From NCBI RefSeq assembly GCF_014897585.1, contig NZ_JABUXW010000019.1, forward strand, positions 1-64,000: 64,000 nucleotides of DNA, written 5' to 3'. This DNA comes from Brachybacterium tyrofermentans. GTDB taxonomy: Bacteria; Actinomycetota; Actinomycetes; Actinomycetales; Dermabacteraceae. Made by a program: the position numbers and the translations under genes. The stretch's first letter is position 1; each line of letters opens with the position of its first letter. Below, piece after piece: positions 1 through 9,068 of this stretch. The notes below the pieces were generated by a model, which was given only the letters and a program-made list of their open reading frames with translations, had not been told where the DNA came from and did no database searches.

Positions 1-179
1 CCTCGCCTCAAGCCCCCACCGACCGGGAGTGTTGCTTAGACGCTATGACACCACCCGAAGAACCCGGACGACGCCCCGAGTCAGCAGGAGTCGGCTCATG
101 ACAGGATGCTCGACACCGCCGCTCACGGACCTTCAGGATGGGCTTCGTCGCCGGGCGCTCGCCTCCGGACCTGGCGTCA

Positions 180-253
180 CGCTCCGTAGCTCAGCCCGGT
201 AGAGCAGCTCCCCCATAAGGAGGCGGTCGCAGGTTCGATTCCTGCCGGAGCGT
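180..253 (+). tRNA. tRNA with CAT anticodon (Met or Ile2)
   Basis: A full cloverleaf can be drawn: a 7-bp acceptor stem, a 4-bp D stem, a perfect 5-bp T stem (GCAGG/CCTGC around TTCGATT) and anticodon CAT at 214-216. Two things are odd. Position 33 is C instead of the near-universal T, and the first anticodon-stem pair is G-G. C1 pairs with G72, so it lacks the unpaired C1-A72 typical of bacterial initiators. It could be an elongator Met tRNA, an Ile tRNA with a modified CAT anticodon, or a decayed copy. Confidence 0.7.
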
Positions 254-269
254 CGTCGTCACTCGACAG

Positions 270-315
270 CCCGTCGGCGCCACCCGTCGGCGCCACCCGT
301 CGGCATCACCCGTCG
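270..315. repeat. 13-nt tandem repeat, three copies and a partial fourth
   Basis: The unit CCCGTCGGCGCCA occurs twice exactly and once as CCCGTCGGCATCA, followed by CCCGTCG. It lies in the 166-base gap between the tRNA and the next gene. No function is evident. Confidence 0.6.
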
Positions 316-419
316 TCGCAGCCCCACGTCGTCGCCCGTCAGCCCCGCCACGTAGTCTCGGAGTCGTCTCCCGCCACTGCAGTCCCGTCGCTGCAGGAGG
401 CCCCACCCCCGATCTCGAG

Positions 420-1094
420 GTGTCCCCCATCGCACGCCGGAATGCCACCACCAAGAAGCCTGTGCTGAGTCGACTCATCCTGCCCGACCTCGAGCCGGCG
501 GACGCCGATCAGCTCGAGGCTCACGACAGCCACGAAGGGCTCCGGCTCGAGGGGGCGGACCTCTCCGGGCTCGACCTCACCGGCGCCACCTTCACGGAGT
601 GCGAGCTGGTGGGCGTCACGGCGCACACGACCACGCTGACGCACGCACGGCTGATCGAGACGCGCCTGGAACGGCTGAACGCCCCGGTCCTGGACGCGAC
701 CCGCAGCACCTGGCGCGACGTCGAGCTGAGCGGGTCGCGGCTCGGCGCGCTGGACATCTACGACGCGGAGATCCGCTCCACCCGGATCGTGGGCAGCAAG
801 TTCGACTGGATCAATCTGCGCTCCTCGACGCTCGAGGACGTGCTCTTCGAGGACTGCACGATCGACGAGCTGGACCTCGCCGGCGTCACCGCCACGCGAG
901 TCGCCTTCGTGAACTGCCGCGCCAGCAGCGTCGCCCTCGCCCACGCCCGATTGAAGGACGTGGATCTGCGAGGGCTCGAGATGGGCGCGATCAGCAACCT
1001 CGAGGGCATGTCCGGCGCAACGCTCGACGCCCAGCAGGTCACCGAGATGGCGCCGGCGTTCGCGAGCCACCTGGGGATCCGCGTCGAAGGCTGA
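420..1094 (+). CDS. pentapeptide-repeat protein
   Basis: This 224-residue protein has runs of A(D/N)LXX-type pentapeptides, for example LRLEGADLSGLDLTGATF near residues 40-58 and further leucine or phenylalanine repeats to about residue 170. Such repeats fold as a right-handed quadrilateral beta helix. Members of the family include gyrase-protecting proteins, but many have no known role and nothing here points to one. No signal peptide or membrane segment is visible. The start is a GTG with little Shine-Dalgarno signal, so a later start is possible. It stands alone on the plus strand between the tRNA and a VOC gene. Confidence 0.8.
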   Translation: MSPIARRNATTKKPVLSRLILPDLEPADADQLEAHDSHEGLRLEGADLSGLDLTGATFTECELVGVTAHTTTLTHARLIETRLERLNAPVLDATRSTWRDVELSGSRLGALDIYDAEIRSTRIVGSKFDWINLRSSTLEDVLFEDCTIDELDLAGVTATRVAFVNCRASSVALAHARLKDVDLRGLEMGAISNLEGMSGATLDAQQVTEMAPAFASHLGIRVEG

Positions 1095-1186
1095 CCACGC
1101 CCTCTCCACTCCCGAGTCCCGGACGCCGACGCTCCTGGTGCACTACGGTGCGAGAACCGCTGGCACCCTGCCGAAGGAGCATCCCG

Positions 1187-1543
1187 ATGACCGGAATCCG
1201 CGCTCTCACCCTCGTCCTCGACGAACCGTCCTCGATCGCGAGCGCCCTGCGCGACGCGCTCGGCTGGACCATCGAATCCGATGTCGGCAGTTTCGCCTCG
1301 CTGACTGCGCCGGGCAGCATCCCGCTCTGGATCAACGCCCCGGCCCCGGGCGACGAGACGTCCCGCGGCGTCGTGATCCACATGCACTGCGACGACGTCG
1401 ACGAGGCGTTCCAGCAGGCGATCGAGCGCGGCGCGCTCGCGGTGCGGGAGCCGGTCGACATGGACTTCGGCGAGCGCTCCGCCTGCGTGCAGATCCCCGC
1501 CGCCCCCGGCGTCACGATCGACTTCTCGCGCCCGCTGGGTTGA
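1187..1543 (+). CDS. VOC (glyoxalase-fold) family protein
   Basis: This 118-residue protein has the size and pattern of a single VOC domain made of two beta-alpha-beta-beta-beta units. An N-terminal strand (IRALTLVL) is followed by a helix and strands, and the C-terminus has a typical ending (PGVTIDFSRP). The ATG is preceded by GAAGGAG at a good distance, which fixes the start although the frame is open much further upstream. VOC proteins include metal-dependent lyases, dioxygenases and antibiotic-binding proteins. The metal ligands are not clear enough here to choose, so substrate and reaction are unknown. Confidence 0.75.
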   Translation: MTGIRALTLVLDEPSSIASALRDALGWTIESDVGSFASLTAPGSIPLWINAPAPGDETSRGVVIHMHCDDVDEAFQQAIERGALAVREPVDMDFGERSACVQIPAAPGVTIDFSRPLG

Positions 1544-1612
1544 TGCCCACCCCGGTCAGCAGAACGCGGGCCGAGGTGATCCCCGACCCGCGCCTGACTT
1601 GCGAGCGTACGC

Positions 1613-2215
1613 TCAGCCGCGCCCGCTGAGGCGCTGTTTCCGCGAGGTGATCTCGCCCGTGTTGAACCCGGCCAGGTGCAGTCCGCCGTGGAAGCGGGCG
1701 TGCTCGATCTTCACGCAGCGGTCCATCACCACGTCGAGCCCGGCGGCCTCGGCGATCGCCGCGGCCTCCTCGTTCCACGAGCCCAGCTGCAGCCACAGCG
1801 CCTTCGCGCCGACGTCCACCGCCTCCTGGGCCACGCCCGGCAGGTCGGCGTCCTTGCGGAACACGTCCACCAGGTCCGGCACCACCGGGAGGTCGGCGAG
1901 CGAGGCATAGGCCGGCTGCCCGAGGATCGTGTCGGCCCGCGGGTTGACGAAGTACACGTCGTACGGCGAGCTCGAGCGCAGGTAGGTCGCCACGAAATAG
2001 CTGGCCCGCGAGGGGTTCGCCGAGGCGCCGACGATCGCGATGCTCTTCGCCCGACGCAGGATCGCCAAGCGATCTGGGGCCGACGGACCCTGCCAGGTGC
2101 GCAACGGGGCGCCTGCCTCGGTCGCCCCGGTCTGGCCTGACGGGCCCGACGGGGCTGAGGGAACTGGCGGGACGGCGCAGGCCGAGCCCGCACCCTCCAC
2201 ACTGATGCCGGTCAT
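1613..2215 (-). CDS. CoA-binding (Rossmann) domain protein, YccU-like
   Basis: This 200-residue protein begins with about 40 low-complexity residues. A CoA_binding Rossmann domain follows, with the nucleotide loop IAIVGASANPSRASYFV near residues 58-75 and later strands VDVFRKDADL and ALWLQLGSWNEEAAAIAE, resembling YccU and the ligand-binding part of succinyl-CoA synthetase alpha. Its ATG overlaps the metY stop by four bases (ATGA), so it is the last gene of the organosulfur operon and is probably translated by coupling. Binding of CoA or an acyl-CoA is inferred from the family. A link to the acetyl-CoA synthetase in the same operon is plausible but unproven. Confidence 0.8.
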   Translation of the reverse strand: MTGISVEGAGSACAVPPVPSAPSGPSGQTGATEAGAPLRTWQGPSAPDRLAILRRAKSIAIVGASANPSRASYFVATYLRSSSPYDVYFVNPRADTILGQPAYASLADLPVVPDLVDVFRKDADLPGVAQEAVDVGAKALWLQLGSWNEEAAAIAEAAGLDVVMDRCVKIEHARFHGGLHLAGFNTGEITSRKQRLSGRG

Positions 2216-3723
2216 CGTGCCTCCTCCGTCCGCTGGGCTTCCGTCCGCTGGGTTTCGGTCCGCGGGGTTCCTGTCGCCGTGGTGATCGCCTGGTCAAGGT
2301 CCCACAGGATGTCGTCGATGTCCTCCAGGCCGACCGAGATGCGGATCAGGTCCGCCTTGACGCCGCCTGCGGCGAGCTGCTCCGGGGAGAGCTGCTGATG
2401 GGTGGTCGAGGCGGGGTGGATCACGAGCGTGCGCGCGTCACCGATGTTCGCCAGGTGCGAGGCGAGCTGCAGGTTCGCGATGACCTCCTCGCCCGTCGCC
2501 CGGGCGGCAGCGGCTTCTTCCTCCTCGGTCCCGAACTCCCCCGTCGGCCGCACGCCGAAGGCGAAGACGGATCCCGGGCCGAGCGGCAGGTACTTCTGCG
2601 CCCGCGCATGGTGCGGATGGGACGGCAGCCCCGCCCAGGTCACGTACGAGATCCGCGGATCCTCCTCGAGCCACTGCGCGACGGCCGCGGCCCCCGCGAG
2701 GTGGGCGTCGATGCGCTGCGGGAGCGTCTCGACGCCCTGCAGCAGCTGGAAGGCGGACTGCGCGGGCAGCGATGGGCCGATGTCGCGCAGCTGCTCCGAG
2801 CGCAGCTTGGTGAGGAAGCCGTACTCGCCGAAGTTGTCCCACCACCTGATGCCGCCGTACGACGCGACCGGCTCTGTCATCTGCGGGAAGTTGCCGTTGC
2901 CCCAGTCGAAGCGGCCGGACTCCACGACCACGCCGCCCAGGGTCGTGCCGTGCCCGCCGAGGAACTTCGTGGCGGAGTGGATGACGATGTCGGCCCCGTG
3001 CTCGAGCGGACGCACCAGGTAGGGGGTCGCCAGCGTCGCGTCGACCACGAGCGGCACCCCGTGCTCATGGGCGAGGGCGGCGAGGCCCTCGAGGTCGGCG
3101 ATCTCGCCGGAGGGGTTGCCGACCATCTCGACGTAGAGCACCTTCGTCTCCGGCCGGAACGCCGCGCGGAAGTCCTCCGGGTCCGACGAGGGCACGAAGG
3201 TGGTCTCCACGCCGAAGCGGCGCAGGGTCACGTCGAGCTGGGTGACGGTGCCGCCGTACAGCTGCGCAGAGCTCACCACGTGGTCGCCCACGCCCACGAG
3301 CGCGGCGAAGGTGATGAACTCCGCGCTCATCCCCGAAGCCGTCGCGACCGCACCGATCCCGCCCTCGAGCGAGGCGATGCGCTCCTCGAAGGCCGCCACG
3401 GTGGGGTTGCCGATGCGGGAGTAGATGTTGCCGTACTTCTGCAGGGCGAAGAGGTTCGCCGCGTCGGCCGCATCGTCGAAGACGAACGAGGTGGTCTGGT
3501 AGATCGGGACCGCTCGCGCGCCGTGCTGGGCATCGGGCGTTCCGCCCGCGTGGAGGGCCCGGGTGCGGAACCCGAAGCTGCGCTCGGGGCTCGGCGCCGG
3601 TCCGACCGACGAGGTCTCCGCCGGGGCCGACGAGGACTGCGCCGCGGTCGCCGGGGACTCCGCCGAGGCCGACGGGGGCTGCTGCTCCTGCGCGTGCTGG
3701 GTCAGATCGGTCGGCTCGTTCAC
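2212..3723 (-). CDS. metY: O-acetylhomoserine sulfhydrylase (PLP enzyme)
   Basis: This 503-residue Cys/Met-metabolism PLP enzyme makes homocysteine from O-acetylhomoserine and sulfide, or methionine directly from methanethiol. The core starts near residue 50 (FRTRALHAG). Visible motifs are the substrate-phosphate region SRIGNPT (102-108), the cofactor aspartate in VVDAT, and the Schiff-base lysine K253 in HSATKFLGGHGT, which is characteristic of the MetY branch. The first 45 or so residues are a Gln/Ser/Ala-rich extension absent from most relatives. The GTG start overlaps the sfnG stop by four bases, and the gene end overlaps the CoA-binding gene likewise. Its place after a sulfone monooxygenase suggests it captures released reduced sulfur. 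Confidence 0.9.
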   Translation of the reverse strand: MNEPTDLTQHAQEQQPPSASAESPATAAQSSSAPAETSSVGPAPSPERSFGFRTRALHAGGTPDAQHGARAVPIYQTTSFVFDDAADAANLFALQKYGNIYSRIGNPTVAAFEERIASLEGGIGAVATASGMSAEFITFAALVGVGDHVVSSAQLYGGTVTQLDVTLRRFGVETTFVPSSDPEDFRAAFRPETKVLYVEMVGNPSGEIADLEGLAALAHEHGVPLVVDATLATPYLVRPLEHGADIVIHSATKFLGGHGTTLGGVVVESGRFDWGNGNFPQMTEPVASYGGIRWWDNFGEYGFLTKLRSEQLRDIGPSLPAQSAFQLLQGVETLPQRIDAHLAGAAAVAQWLEEDPRISYVTWAGLPSHPHHARAQKYLPLGPGSVFAFGVRPTGEFGTEEEEAAAARATGEEVIANLQLASHLANIGDARTLVIHPASTTHQQLSPEQLAAGGVKADLIRISVGLEDIDDILWDLDQAITTATGTPRTETQRTEAQRTEEAR

Positions 3724-4958
3724 GCAGACACCCCCACCGTCGACGGGTGGTCCTCGGGCAGCGTCTCGGCGGTCGCCGCGGCGGCCTCCTCGGCGCTCAC
3801 GCCGGGCACCACGGGCAGCAGGTCGGTGTTCAGCTCGGTCCCCTGGGCCCGGGCGAGGGCCTTCTCCTTCTCGCGCACGATCGGCATCACGTCGCGGCCG
3901 AAGGCGGCGGTCTCCTCCGTGAAGTGGAGGTAGCAGGTCAGCAGCAGGTTCACGCCCACCTTCTTGTACTCGATGATGCGGTCCGCGATCTCCTCGGGGG
4001 TGCCGATGAGCTGAGTCTTGAAGCCGTCGTTGTACTGCACGAGGTCCTCGAAGGAGGAGTCGGCCCACATGCCCTTGCCGTCCTTGGTGGAGGCGCCGGC
4101 CTCCTGCACGGACTGCCTGAAGCCCTCGACGGCGGGACGGTGCGCCTTGGCGACGATCTCGCGCAGGGTCTCCTCCGCCTCCTTCCGGGAGTCCCGCGCG
4201 ATGACGAAGCCGTTCAGGCCGAACTTCGGCGCACGACCGGCCTCCTGGGCGGATGCCAGCACGCCGGCGACGTTCTCCTGGTAGCCCTCGAGGGTGCGGC
4301 CGTTGGAGAAGTACCAGTCGGCGACGCGGCCCGCGGTGGCCTGTGCGGCGGTGGAGTTGCCGCCGAAGAAGATCTCCGGGTGCGGGCGACCGGGCACGTC
4401 GACGGGCTTGGGCGAGAGGGTGAAGTCGTCGATCGAGTAGTACGTCCCGTCCTGGGAGTAGCCGTTCTCGGTGAGCAGACCGCGCAGCGCGGAGATGAAC
4501 TCCTCGGTGCGCACGTAGCGCTCGTCGTGCTCGAGCCAGGGCAGCCCGAACTTCACGAACTCGTCCTTGAGCCAGCCGGAGACGATGTTCACCGCGGCGC
4601 GACCGCCGGAGAGGTGGTCCGCGGTGATCAGCCACTTGGCGAGCACCCCGGGGTGCCACATGCCGGGGTGGAAGGCGGCGATCACCTTCAGGCGCTCGGT
4701 CGCGCCGAGCAGGGCGAGGCTGAAGGCGGAGGCCTCGTGCTGCTTGTCCGCGCCGTAGCTCGCGGCGTAGCGGGTCTGGGTCAGCGCGTACTCGAAGCCG
4801 GAGTTCTCCGCGACCTGGGCGAGGCGCGAGTTGTAGGGCAGCTGCCAGTCGGTGCGCTGCTCGATGGTGGAGACGACGAGGCCTCCGGAGACGTTCGGCA
4901 CCCAGTACGCGAACTTCAGCGGCGTCTCGAAGGTCGAGGCGGGGACGGTGGTGGTCAT
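3720..4958 (-). CDS. sfnG: FMNH2-dependent dimethyl sulfone monooxygenase
   Basis: This 412-residue protein belongs to the bacterial luciferase-like (LLM) family. Its start, LKFAYWVPNVSGGLVVSTIEQRTDW, and the later LSGGRAAVNIVSGWLKDEF and LSPKPVD...HPEIFFGG segments match SfnG, which oxidises dimethyl sulfone to methanesulfinate and formaldehyde using reduced FMN. No flavin reductase partner is encoded nearby, so FMNH2 must come from elsewhere. A C-terminal tail of about 40 Ala/Glu-rich residues follows the barrel. It lies 56 bases downstream of acs and overlaps metY by four bases. A related alkanesulfonate monooxygenase activity is the main alternative. Confidence 0.88.
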   Translation of the reverse strand: MTTTVPASTFETPLKFAYWVPNVSGGLVVSTIEQRTDWQLPYNSRLAQVAENSGFEYALTQTRYAASYGADKQHEASAFSLALLGATERLKVIAAFHPGMWHPGVLAKWLITADHLSGGRAAVNIVSGWLKDEFVKFGLPWLEHDERYVRTEEFISALRGLLTENGYSQDGTYYSIDDFTLSPKPVDVPGRPHPEIFFGGNSTAAQATAGRVADWYFSNGRTLEGYQENVAGVLASAQEAGRAPKFGLNGFVIARDSRKEAEETLREIVAKAHRPAVEGFRQSVQEAGASTKDGKGMWADSSFEDLVQYNDGFKTQLIGTPEEIADRIIEYKKVGVNLLLTCYLHFTEETAAFGRDVMPIVREKEKALARAQGTELNTDLLPVVPGVSAEEAAAATAETLPEDHPSTVGVSA

Positions 4959-5014
4959 GGGTCCTCCAGGGTCGTGGGTGGGAATCGACGTCGGGGTCCG
5001 GGTCGGAGTCTGGG

Positions 5015-7102
5015 TCAGGGGTGCGGAGCGACGGCCGGGTCGTCCGCGGGGAGCTCGGCGAGCACCGCGGCCACGGCGTCGACCGCCTCCGGGTTCTGCA
5101 GGGACGTGACGTCCCCCAGCGGCTGCGGGGTGCGCCCCGCACGCCGGGCGCGCTCAGCATGGACCAGCTGGGCGAGCAGGCGCCGCATGATCTTGCCGGA
5201 GCGGGTCCGCGGCAGGTCCGGCACCTCGATCACGAAGCGGGGCTTGGCGATCGGCCCGATCTCCGTGGCGACCCGGGCGCGGAGAGCTCCCGGGTCCAGA
5301 GCTGCCGTGCCCGAGGGGATCACGAACACGGCCACGGCCTGCCCGGTGAGCGGGTCCTCGACGCCGGCGGCGCCGACCTCCTGCACCGACCGGTCCGCGA
5401 CCAGCGCGGATTCGATCTCGATGGTGGAGAGCCGATGTCCGGAGACGTTCACGACGTCGTCCAGGCGGCCGAGGATCCAGAAGCAGCCGTCGGCGTCGAC
5501 CGTGGCGGAGTCGCCGGCGACGTAGTAGCCGCCGTGCTCGCCCCGGCCGGCGTAGTCCGCCCAGTAGGAGTCGCGGTAGCGCTCGGGGTCGCCCCACACG
5601 GTGCGCGCCATCCCGGGCCAGGGCCGACGGGCCACGAGCGTGCCGGCCACACCCGTGGGCTGCTCGGCGCCCGCCGCGTCGACGACGGCCATGTCGATGC
5701 CGGGCAGCGGCACGGTCGCCGAGCCGGGCTTGAGGGTGGTCACACCGGGCAGGGGCACGAGCATCGAGGCGCCGGTCTCGGACTGCCACCAGGTGTCGAT
5801 GATCGGCAGCACGCCGCGGCCGAAGGTGCGGTGGAACCACACCCAGGCCTCGGGGTTGATCGCCTCGCCGACGGTGCCCAGCAGGCGCAGCGAGGACAGG
5901 TCGTGCCCGGCGGGCAGCTCGTCCCCGAACCAGCTCATGAAGGTGCGGATCAGGGTGGGCGCCGTGTAGTAGACGGTGACGCCGTAGCGCTCGATGATCT
6001 CCAGGTGCCGCTCGCGGGTCGGCTCGCCGGGGGTGCCCTCGTAGATGACCTGCGTGAGCCCGTTGGAGAGCGGACCGTAGATCTCGTAGGTGTGGGCGGT
6101 GACCCAGGCGAGGTCCGCGGTGCACCAGTGGACGTCGTCGCTCGTCGCGTCGAAGTGCGCCCAGTGCGACCACGAGGTGTGCGTGAGATAGCCGCCCGCG
6201 GTGTGCACGAGACCCTTGGGCTTCCCGGTGGTGCCGGAGGTGTAGATGATGAACAGCGGATGCTCGGCGTCGAAGCTGCGGGCCTCGTGCTGATCGCTCG
6301 CCGTGCCCACGCTCTCGTGCCACCACACGTCGCGGCCCGGGGTCCAGGCGATGTCCTGGCCCGTGCGGCGCACGACGAGCACGTGCTCGAGGTCGGGCAG
6401 GTCGCGGGCGGCGTCGTCGGCCTGGGACTTCACCTCGACGGCCGTCCCTCGGCGGTACTGGCCGTCGGAGGTGACCAGGAGCTTCGCCCCGGTGTCCTGC
6501 AGGCGGAAGCGCACCGCCTCGGCGCTGAACCCGCCGAAGACCAGGGAGTGCACGGCACCGATGCGGGCGCAGGCCAGCGCGATGACGACGGTCTCTACGA
6601 GCACCGGGAGGTACACGACCACGCGGTCGCCGGGCACGATGCCCAGATCCGTGAGGGCGTTGGCGGCCCGGCTCACGCGGCGCTGGAGGTCCTCGTAGGT
6701 GACGGACTCGCGATCCCCTCCCTCTCCCTCGAAGTGCAGGGCGACCTTCGTGCCCCTCCCGGCACGCACGTGGCGGTCCACGCAGTTCTCGGCGACGTTC
6801 AACCGTCCGCCGACGAACCAGCGGGCGGCGGGGACGCTCAGCACGCCGGTCGCGGGATCCGTCGTCGGCGGCTCCCACTCGTGGGCGGTGTGCCAGGGCT
6901 CGGCCCACTCCAGGCGGCGCGCGGCGGCCTCCCAGAAGGCGGTGGGATCCGCCGACGCCGTGGCGTAGATGCTCGCGTCCACGTTCCAGGTCCCCTCGAG
7001 CGCGGGGTCCGGCGCGAAGGCGCGGGTCTCGACCAGTCGGGTCTCGGTCGGTCGGCTCTCAGCCCGTCGAGTTGCGGTCTGTCGGTCCTCGGTGATGCTC
7101 AT
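5015..7102 (-). CDS. acs: acetyl-CoA synthetase (AMP-forming)
   Basis: This 695-residue enzyme activates acetate (or a related short acid) to acyl-CoA through an adenylate. Visible motifs are the ATP loop IIYTSGTTGKPKG, the adenylation motif TWWQSETG, the hinge region GRLDDVVNVSGHRLST, and the C-terminal RSGKIMRR whose lysine is acetylated to silence Acs enzymes. The length fits the Acs family (about 650) with a 45-residue Arg/Thr/Glu-rich N-terminal tail. Its ATG overlaps the ssuC stop by four bases. Acs inside a sulfonate operon is unusual; it may feed acetyl-CoA to homoserine acetylation for MetY or activate a sulfur-containing acid. Confidence 0.9.
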   Translation of the reverse strand: MSITEDRQTATRRAESRPTETRLVETRAFAPDPALEGTWNVDASIYATASADPTAFWEAAARRLEWAEPWHTAHEWEPPTTDPATGVLSVPAARWFVGGRLNVAENCVDRHVRAGRGTKVALHFEGEGGDRESVTYEDLQRRVSRAANALTDLGIVPGDRVVVYLPVLVETVVIALACARIGAVHSLVFGGFSAEAVRFRLQDTGAKLLVTSDGQYRRGTAVEVKSQADDAARDLPDLEHVLVVRRTGQDIAWTPGRDVWWHESVGTASDQHEARSFDAEHPLFIIYTSGTTGKPKGLVHTAGGYLTHTSWSHWAHFDATSDDVHWCTADLAWVTAHTYEIYGPLSNGLTQVIYEGTPGEPTRERHLEIIERYGVTVYYTAPTLIRTFMSWFGDELPAGHDLSSLRLLGTVGEAINPEAWVWFHRTFGRGVLPIIDTWWQSETGASMLVPLPGVTTLKPGSATVPLPGIDMAVVDAAGAEQPTGVAGTLVARRPWPGMARTVWGDPERYRDSYWADYAGRGEHGGYYVAGDSATVDADGCFWILGRLDDVVNVSGHRLSTIEIESALVADRSVQEVGAAGVEDPLTGQAVAVFVIPSGTAALDPGALRARVATEIGPIAKPRFVIEVPDLPRTRSGKIMRRLLAQLVHAERARRAGRTPQPLGDVTSLQNPEAVDAVAAVLAELPADDPAVAPHP

Positions 7103-8031
7103 GTCCACCTCCTCAGCAGCTTCTTCTCGGCGATCCCCAGCAGGGCGTTGGTCAGGCTGCCCAGCAGGGCGAGCAGCACGATGGCCAGCAGGATCCGGTC
7201 CACCCGGCCGGTCTGCTGGGAGTCGTTGAGGATGAATCCCAAGCCCATCGAGGAGGCGATCAGCTCGGCGGCGACCAGGAACAGCCAGGCCTGGGCGAGC
7301 GCGAGGCGCAGCCCGGAGACGACCGAGGGCACCACGGCGGGCAGCTGGATCGTGCGGAAGAGCGACCAGCCGCGCAGGCCGAAGCAGCGCCCGGCCTCGA
7401 CCAGATGGGGGTCGATGTGGCGCAGCGCGGCGGCGACGGTGGTGAACACCGGGAAGAAGGCACCGATCGCGATCAGCGTGATCTTCGATTCCTCCCCGAT
7501 CTGCAGCCACAGGATCAGCAGCGGCACCCAGGCCAGCGAGGGCACCGCGCGCAGGGCGGCGAGCGTCGGGTTCAGCAGCGCGTCCCCCGCGCGGGACAGG
7601 CCCACGACGGCGGCGACGGCGAGGCCCACGACGGAGCCGGCCGCGAAACCGATCAGCACACGCTGCACGGAGATCGCGATGTGCAGTCCCAGCTCGCCGC
7701 GCTCGAGGAGCTCGGCGCCGGCCTGCACGACGGCCCACGGACCGGGCAGGCGATAGGCGGGGACCAGCTCGGCGGCGGTCGTGAGCTGCCAGGCCAGCAG
7801 GATCAGCAGGGGCAGCACGGCGCCGGCGGCGAGGCGCACGCCGGTGCGGTCCCAGACGGTGCGGGGAGCGGACGGAGCATCCGCTCCGGCCCGGCCCGTG
7901 CCCCCGCCTGCGCTCCCGCCCGTGCTCCCGTCGGCGCGACGGGCGGCGTCCAGCGCCTCGGCCTCGGCGGTCCGCCCGGCGGCGCTCGCGGCGTCGACGA
8001 CGAGGGCGTCGCCGGATCCCGGCACGCTCAT
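7099..8031 (-). CDS. ssuC: sulfonate/taurine-type ABC transporter permease
   Basis: This 310-residue integral membrane protein of the binding-protein-dependent transport family has about six transmembrane segments after a roughly 65-residue Gly/Ala-rich cytoplasmic tail. The ABC-contacting EAA-type loop reads EAGRCFGLRGWSLFRTIQLPAVVPSVVSG. The LRAVPSLAWVPLLILW stretch and the MGLGFILNDS loop are typical of the SsuC/TauC group. The gene overlaps both ssuA and acs by four bases (ATGA). With SsuA and SsuB it would form an importer for alkanesulfonates, or here perhaps methanesulfonate or dimethyl sulfone. Confidence 0.88.
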   Translation of the reverse strand: MSVPGSGDALVVDAASAAGRTAEAEALDAARRADGSTGGSAGGGTGRAGADAPSAPRTVWDRTGVRLAAGAVLPLLILLAWQLTTAAELVPAYRLPGPWAVVQAGAELLERGELGLHIAISVQRVLIGFAAGSVVGLAVAAVVGLSRAGDALLNPTLAALRAVPSLAWVPLLILWLQIGEESKITLIAIGAFFPVFTTVAAALRHIDPHLVEAGRCFGLRGWSLFRTIQLPAVVPSVVSGLRLALAQAWLFLVAAELIASSMGLGFILNDSQQTGRVDRILLAIVLLALLGSLTNALLGIAEKKLLRRWT

Positions 8032-9068
8032 TGCTTCTCCACCGCGGCGGTCGCGAAGTCGGCGTGGAGGATCTCGCCGCGGGCCGTCTCCACGGCCTCG
8101 GCCCCGCCCTGGACGTCCCCGGAGTCGGAGAGCATCGGGGAGATCGCCTCGAGCACGGCGAGCTGATCCTCGCCGGGCACTCCGGAGACGTCGAGGTTCG
8201 AGCGCTCCTGGATCACGGTGGTGGCGACGGCGAGGTCGATGCTCGCCTCGTCGGCCAGCAGCTGCGCAGTCTCCTCGAGGTTCTCGAGCGCCCAGGTGCG
8301 GGCCTGCTCGTAGGCGTCCACGACCACCTGGGCGACGTCCGCGTGGTTGTCGATGAAATCCTCGGTGGCGTTGAGGAAGCCGTAGGTGTTGAAGTCGACG
8401 TTGCGATACACCAGCTGCGCACCGGACTCCTGCTCGGCGGCCGCCATGATCGGGTCCAGGCCGGACCACGCCTCGACGCTGCCGCCCTCGAGGGCGGAGC
8501 GTCCGTCGGCGTGCTGCAGGGGCTGGAGCTCCACCTCGTCGACGCCGAGGCCGGCCTCGGCGAGTGTCTGGACCAGGAAGAAGTAGGGGTCGGTGCCGGG
8601 GGTCGCGGCAACAGAGCGGCCCACGAGATCCGCGGGGCCGGTGATGTCGCTGTCCTCGCCGACCACGAGGGCGGACCACTCGGGCTGGCTGTAGATGTCG
8701 ATGACCTTGATCGGGGAGCCGTTGGCGCGCGCCAGCAGCGCGGCCGAGCCGGCCGTGGAGGCGACGTCGGCCGATCCGGAGCGCAGGAACTCGTTGGCCT
8801 TGTTGGAGCCGGCCGACTGCACCCACGTCACGGTCACGGCGCTGCCGAGAGCGTCCTCGATCAGCTTCTGGTCGCGCACCACGAGGCTGAGCGGGTTGTA
8901 GGTGGCCCAGTCGATGGTGAGGGTGCCGGTGCTCCACTCCCCCTCGCCGCCGCCTGCGCTCGCGGTGTTCTCGGACCCTTCGCCGGGCACGCAGGCGGCC
9001 AGGCCCATCCCGGCCATCGCCGAGAGGCCGAGGGCGGTGGCGGTGCGGCGGCTGATGCGAGGGGTCAT
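8028..9068 (-). CDS. ssuA: sulfonate ABC transporter substrate-binding lipoprotein
   Basis: This 346-residue secreted lipoprotein has a signal peptide ending in lipobox LAAC (Cys26), which would anchor it to the outer face of the membrane. An NMT1/SsuA-type two-lobe periplasmic-binding fold follows, with TLTIDWATYNPLSLVVRDQKLIED near the start and SNKANEFLRSGSADVASTAGSAALLARANG in lobe one. Tryptophans in the cleft region (EAWSGLDP) resemble sulfonate binders. The true ligand cannot be read from the sequence. Four-base overlaps connect it to ssuB upstream and ssuC downstream. Confidence 0.87.
   Translation of the reverse strand: MTPRISRRTATALGLSAMAGMGLAACVPGEGSENTASAGGGEGEWSTGTLTIDWATYNPLSLVVRDQKLIEDALGSAVTVTWVQSAGSNKANEFLRSGSADVASTAGSAALLARANGSPIKVIDIYSQPEWSALVVGEDSDITGPADLVGRSVAATPGTDPYFFLVQTLAEAGLGVDEVELQPLQHADGRSALEGGSVEAWSGLDPIMAAAEQESGAQLVYRNVDFNTYGFLNATEDFIDNHADVAQVVVDAYEQARTWALENLEETAQLLADEASIDLAVATTVIQERSNLDVSGVPGEDQLAVLEAISPMLSDSGDVQGGAEAVETARGEILHADFATAAVEKQ

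Noticed and set aside
2212-5160. 982-codon open frame covering metY and sfnG region
   Set aside because: Only the metY part is real. The rest is an antiphase open frame typical of GC-rich DNA, while sfnG is well supported in another frame.
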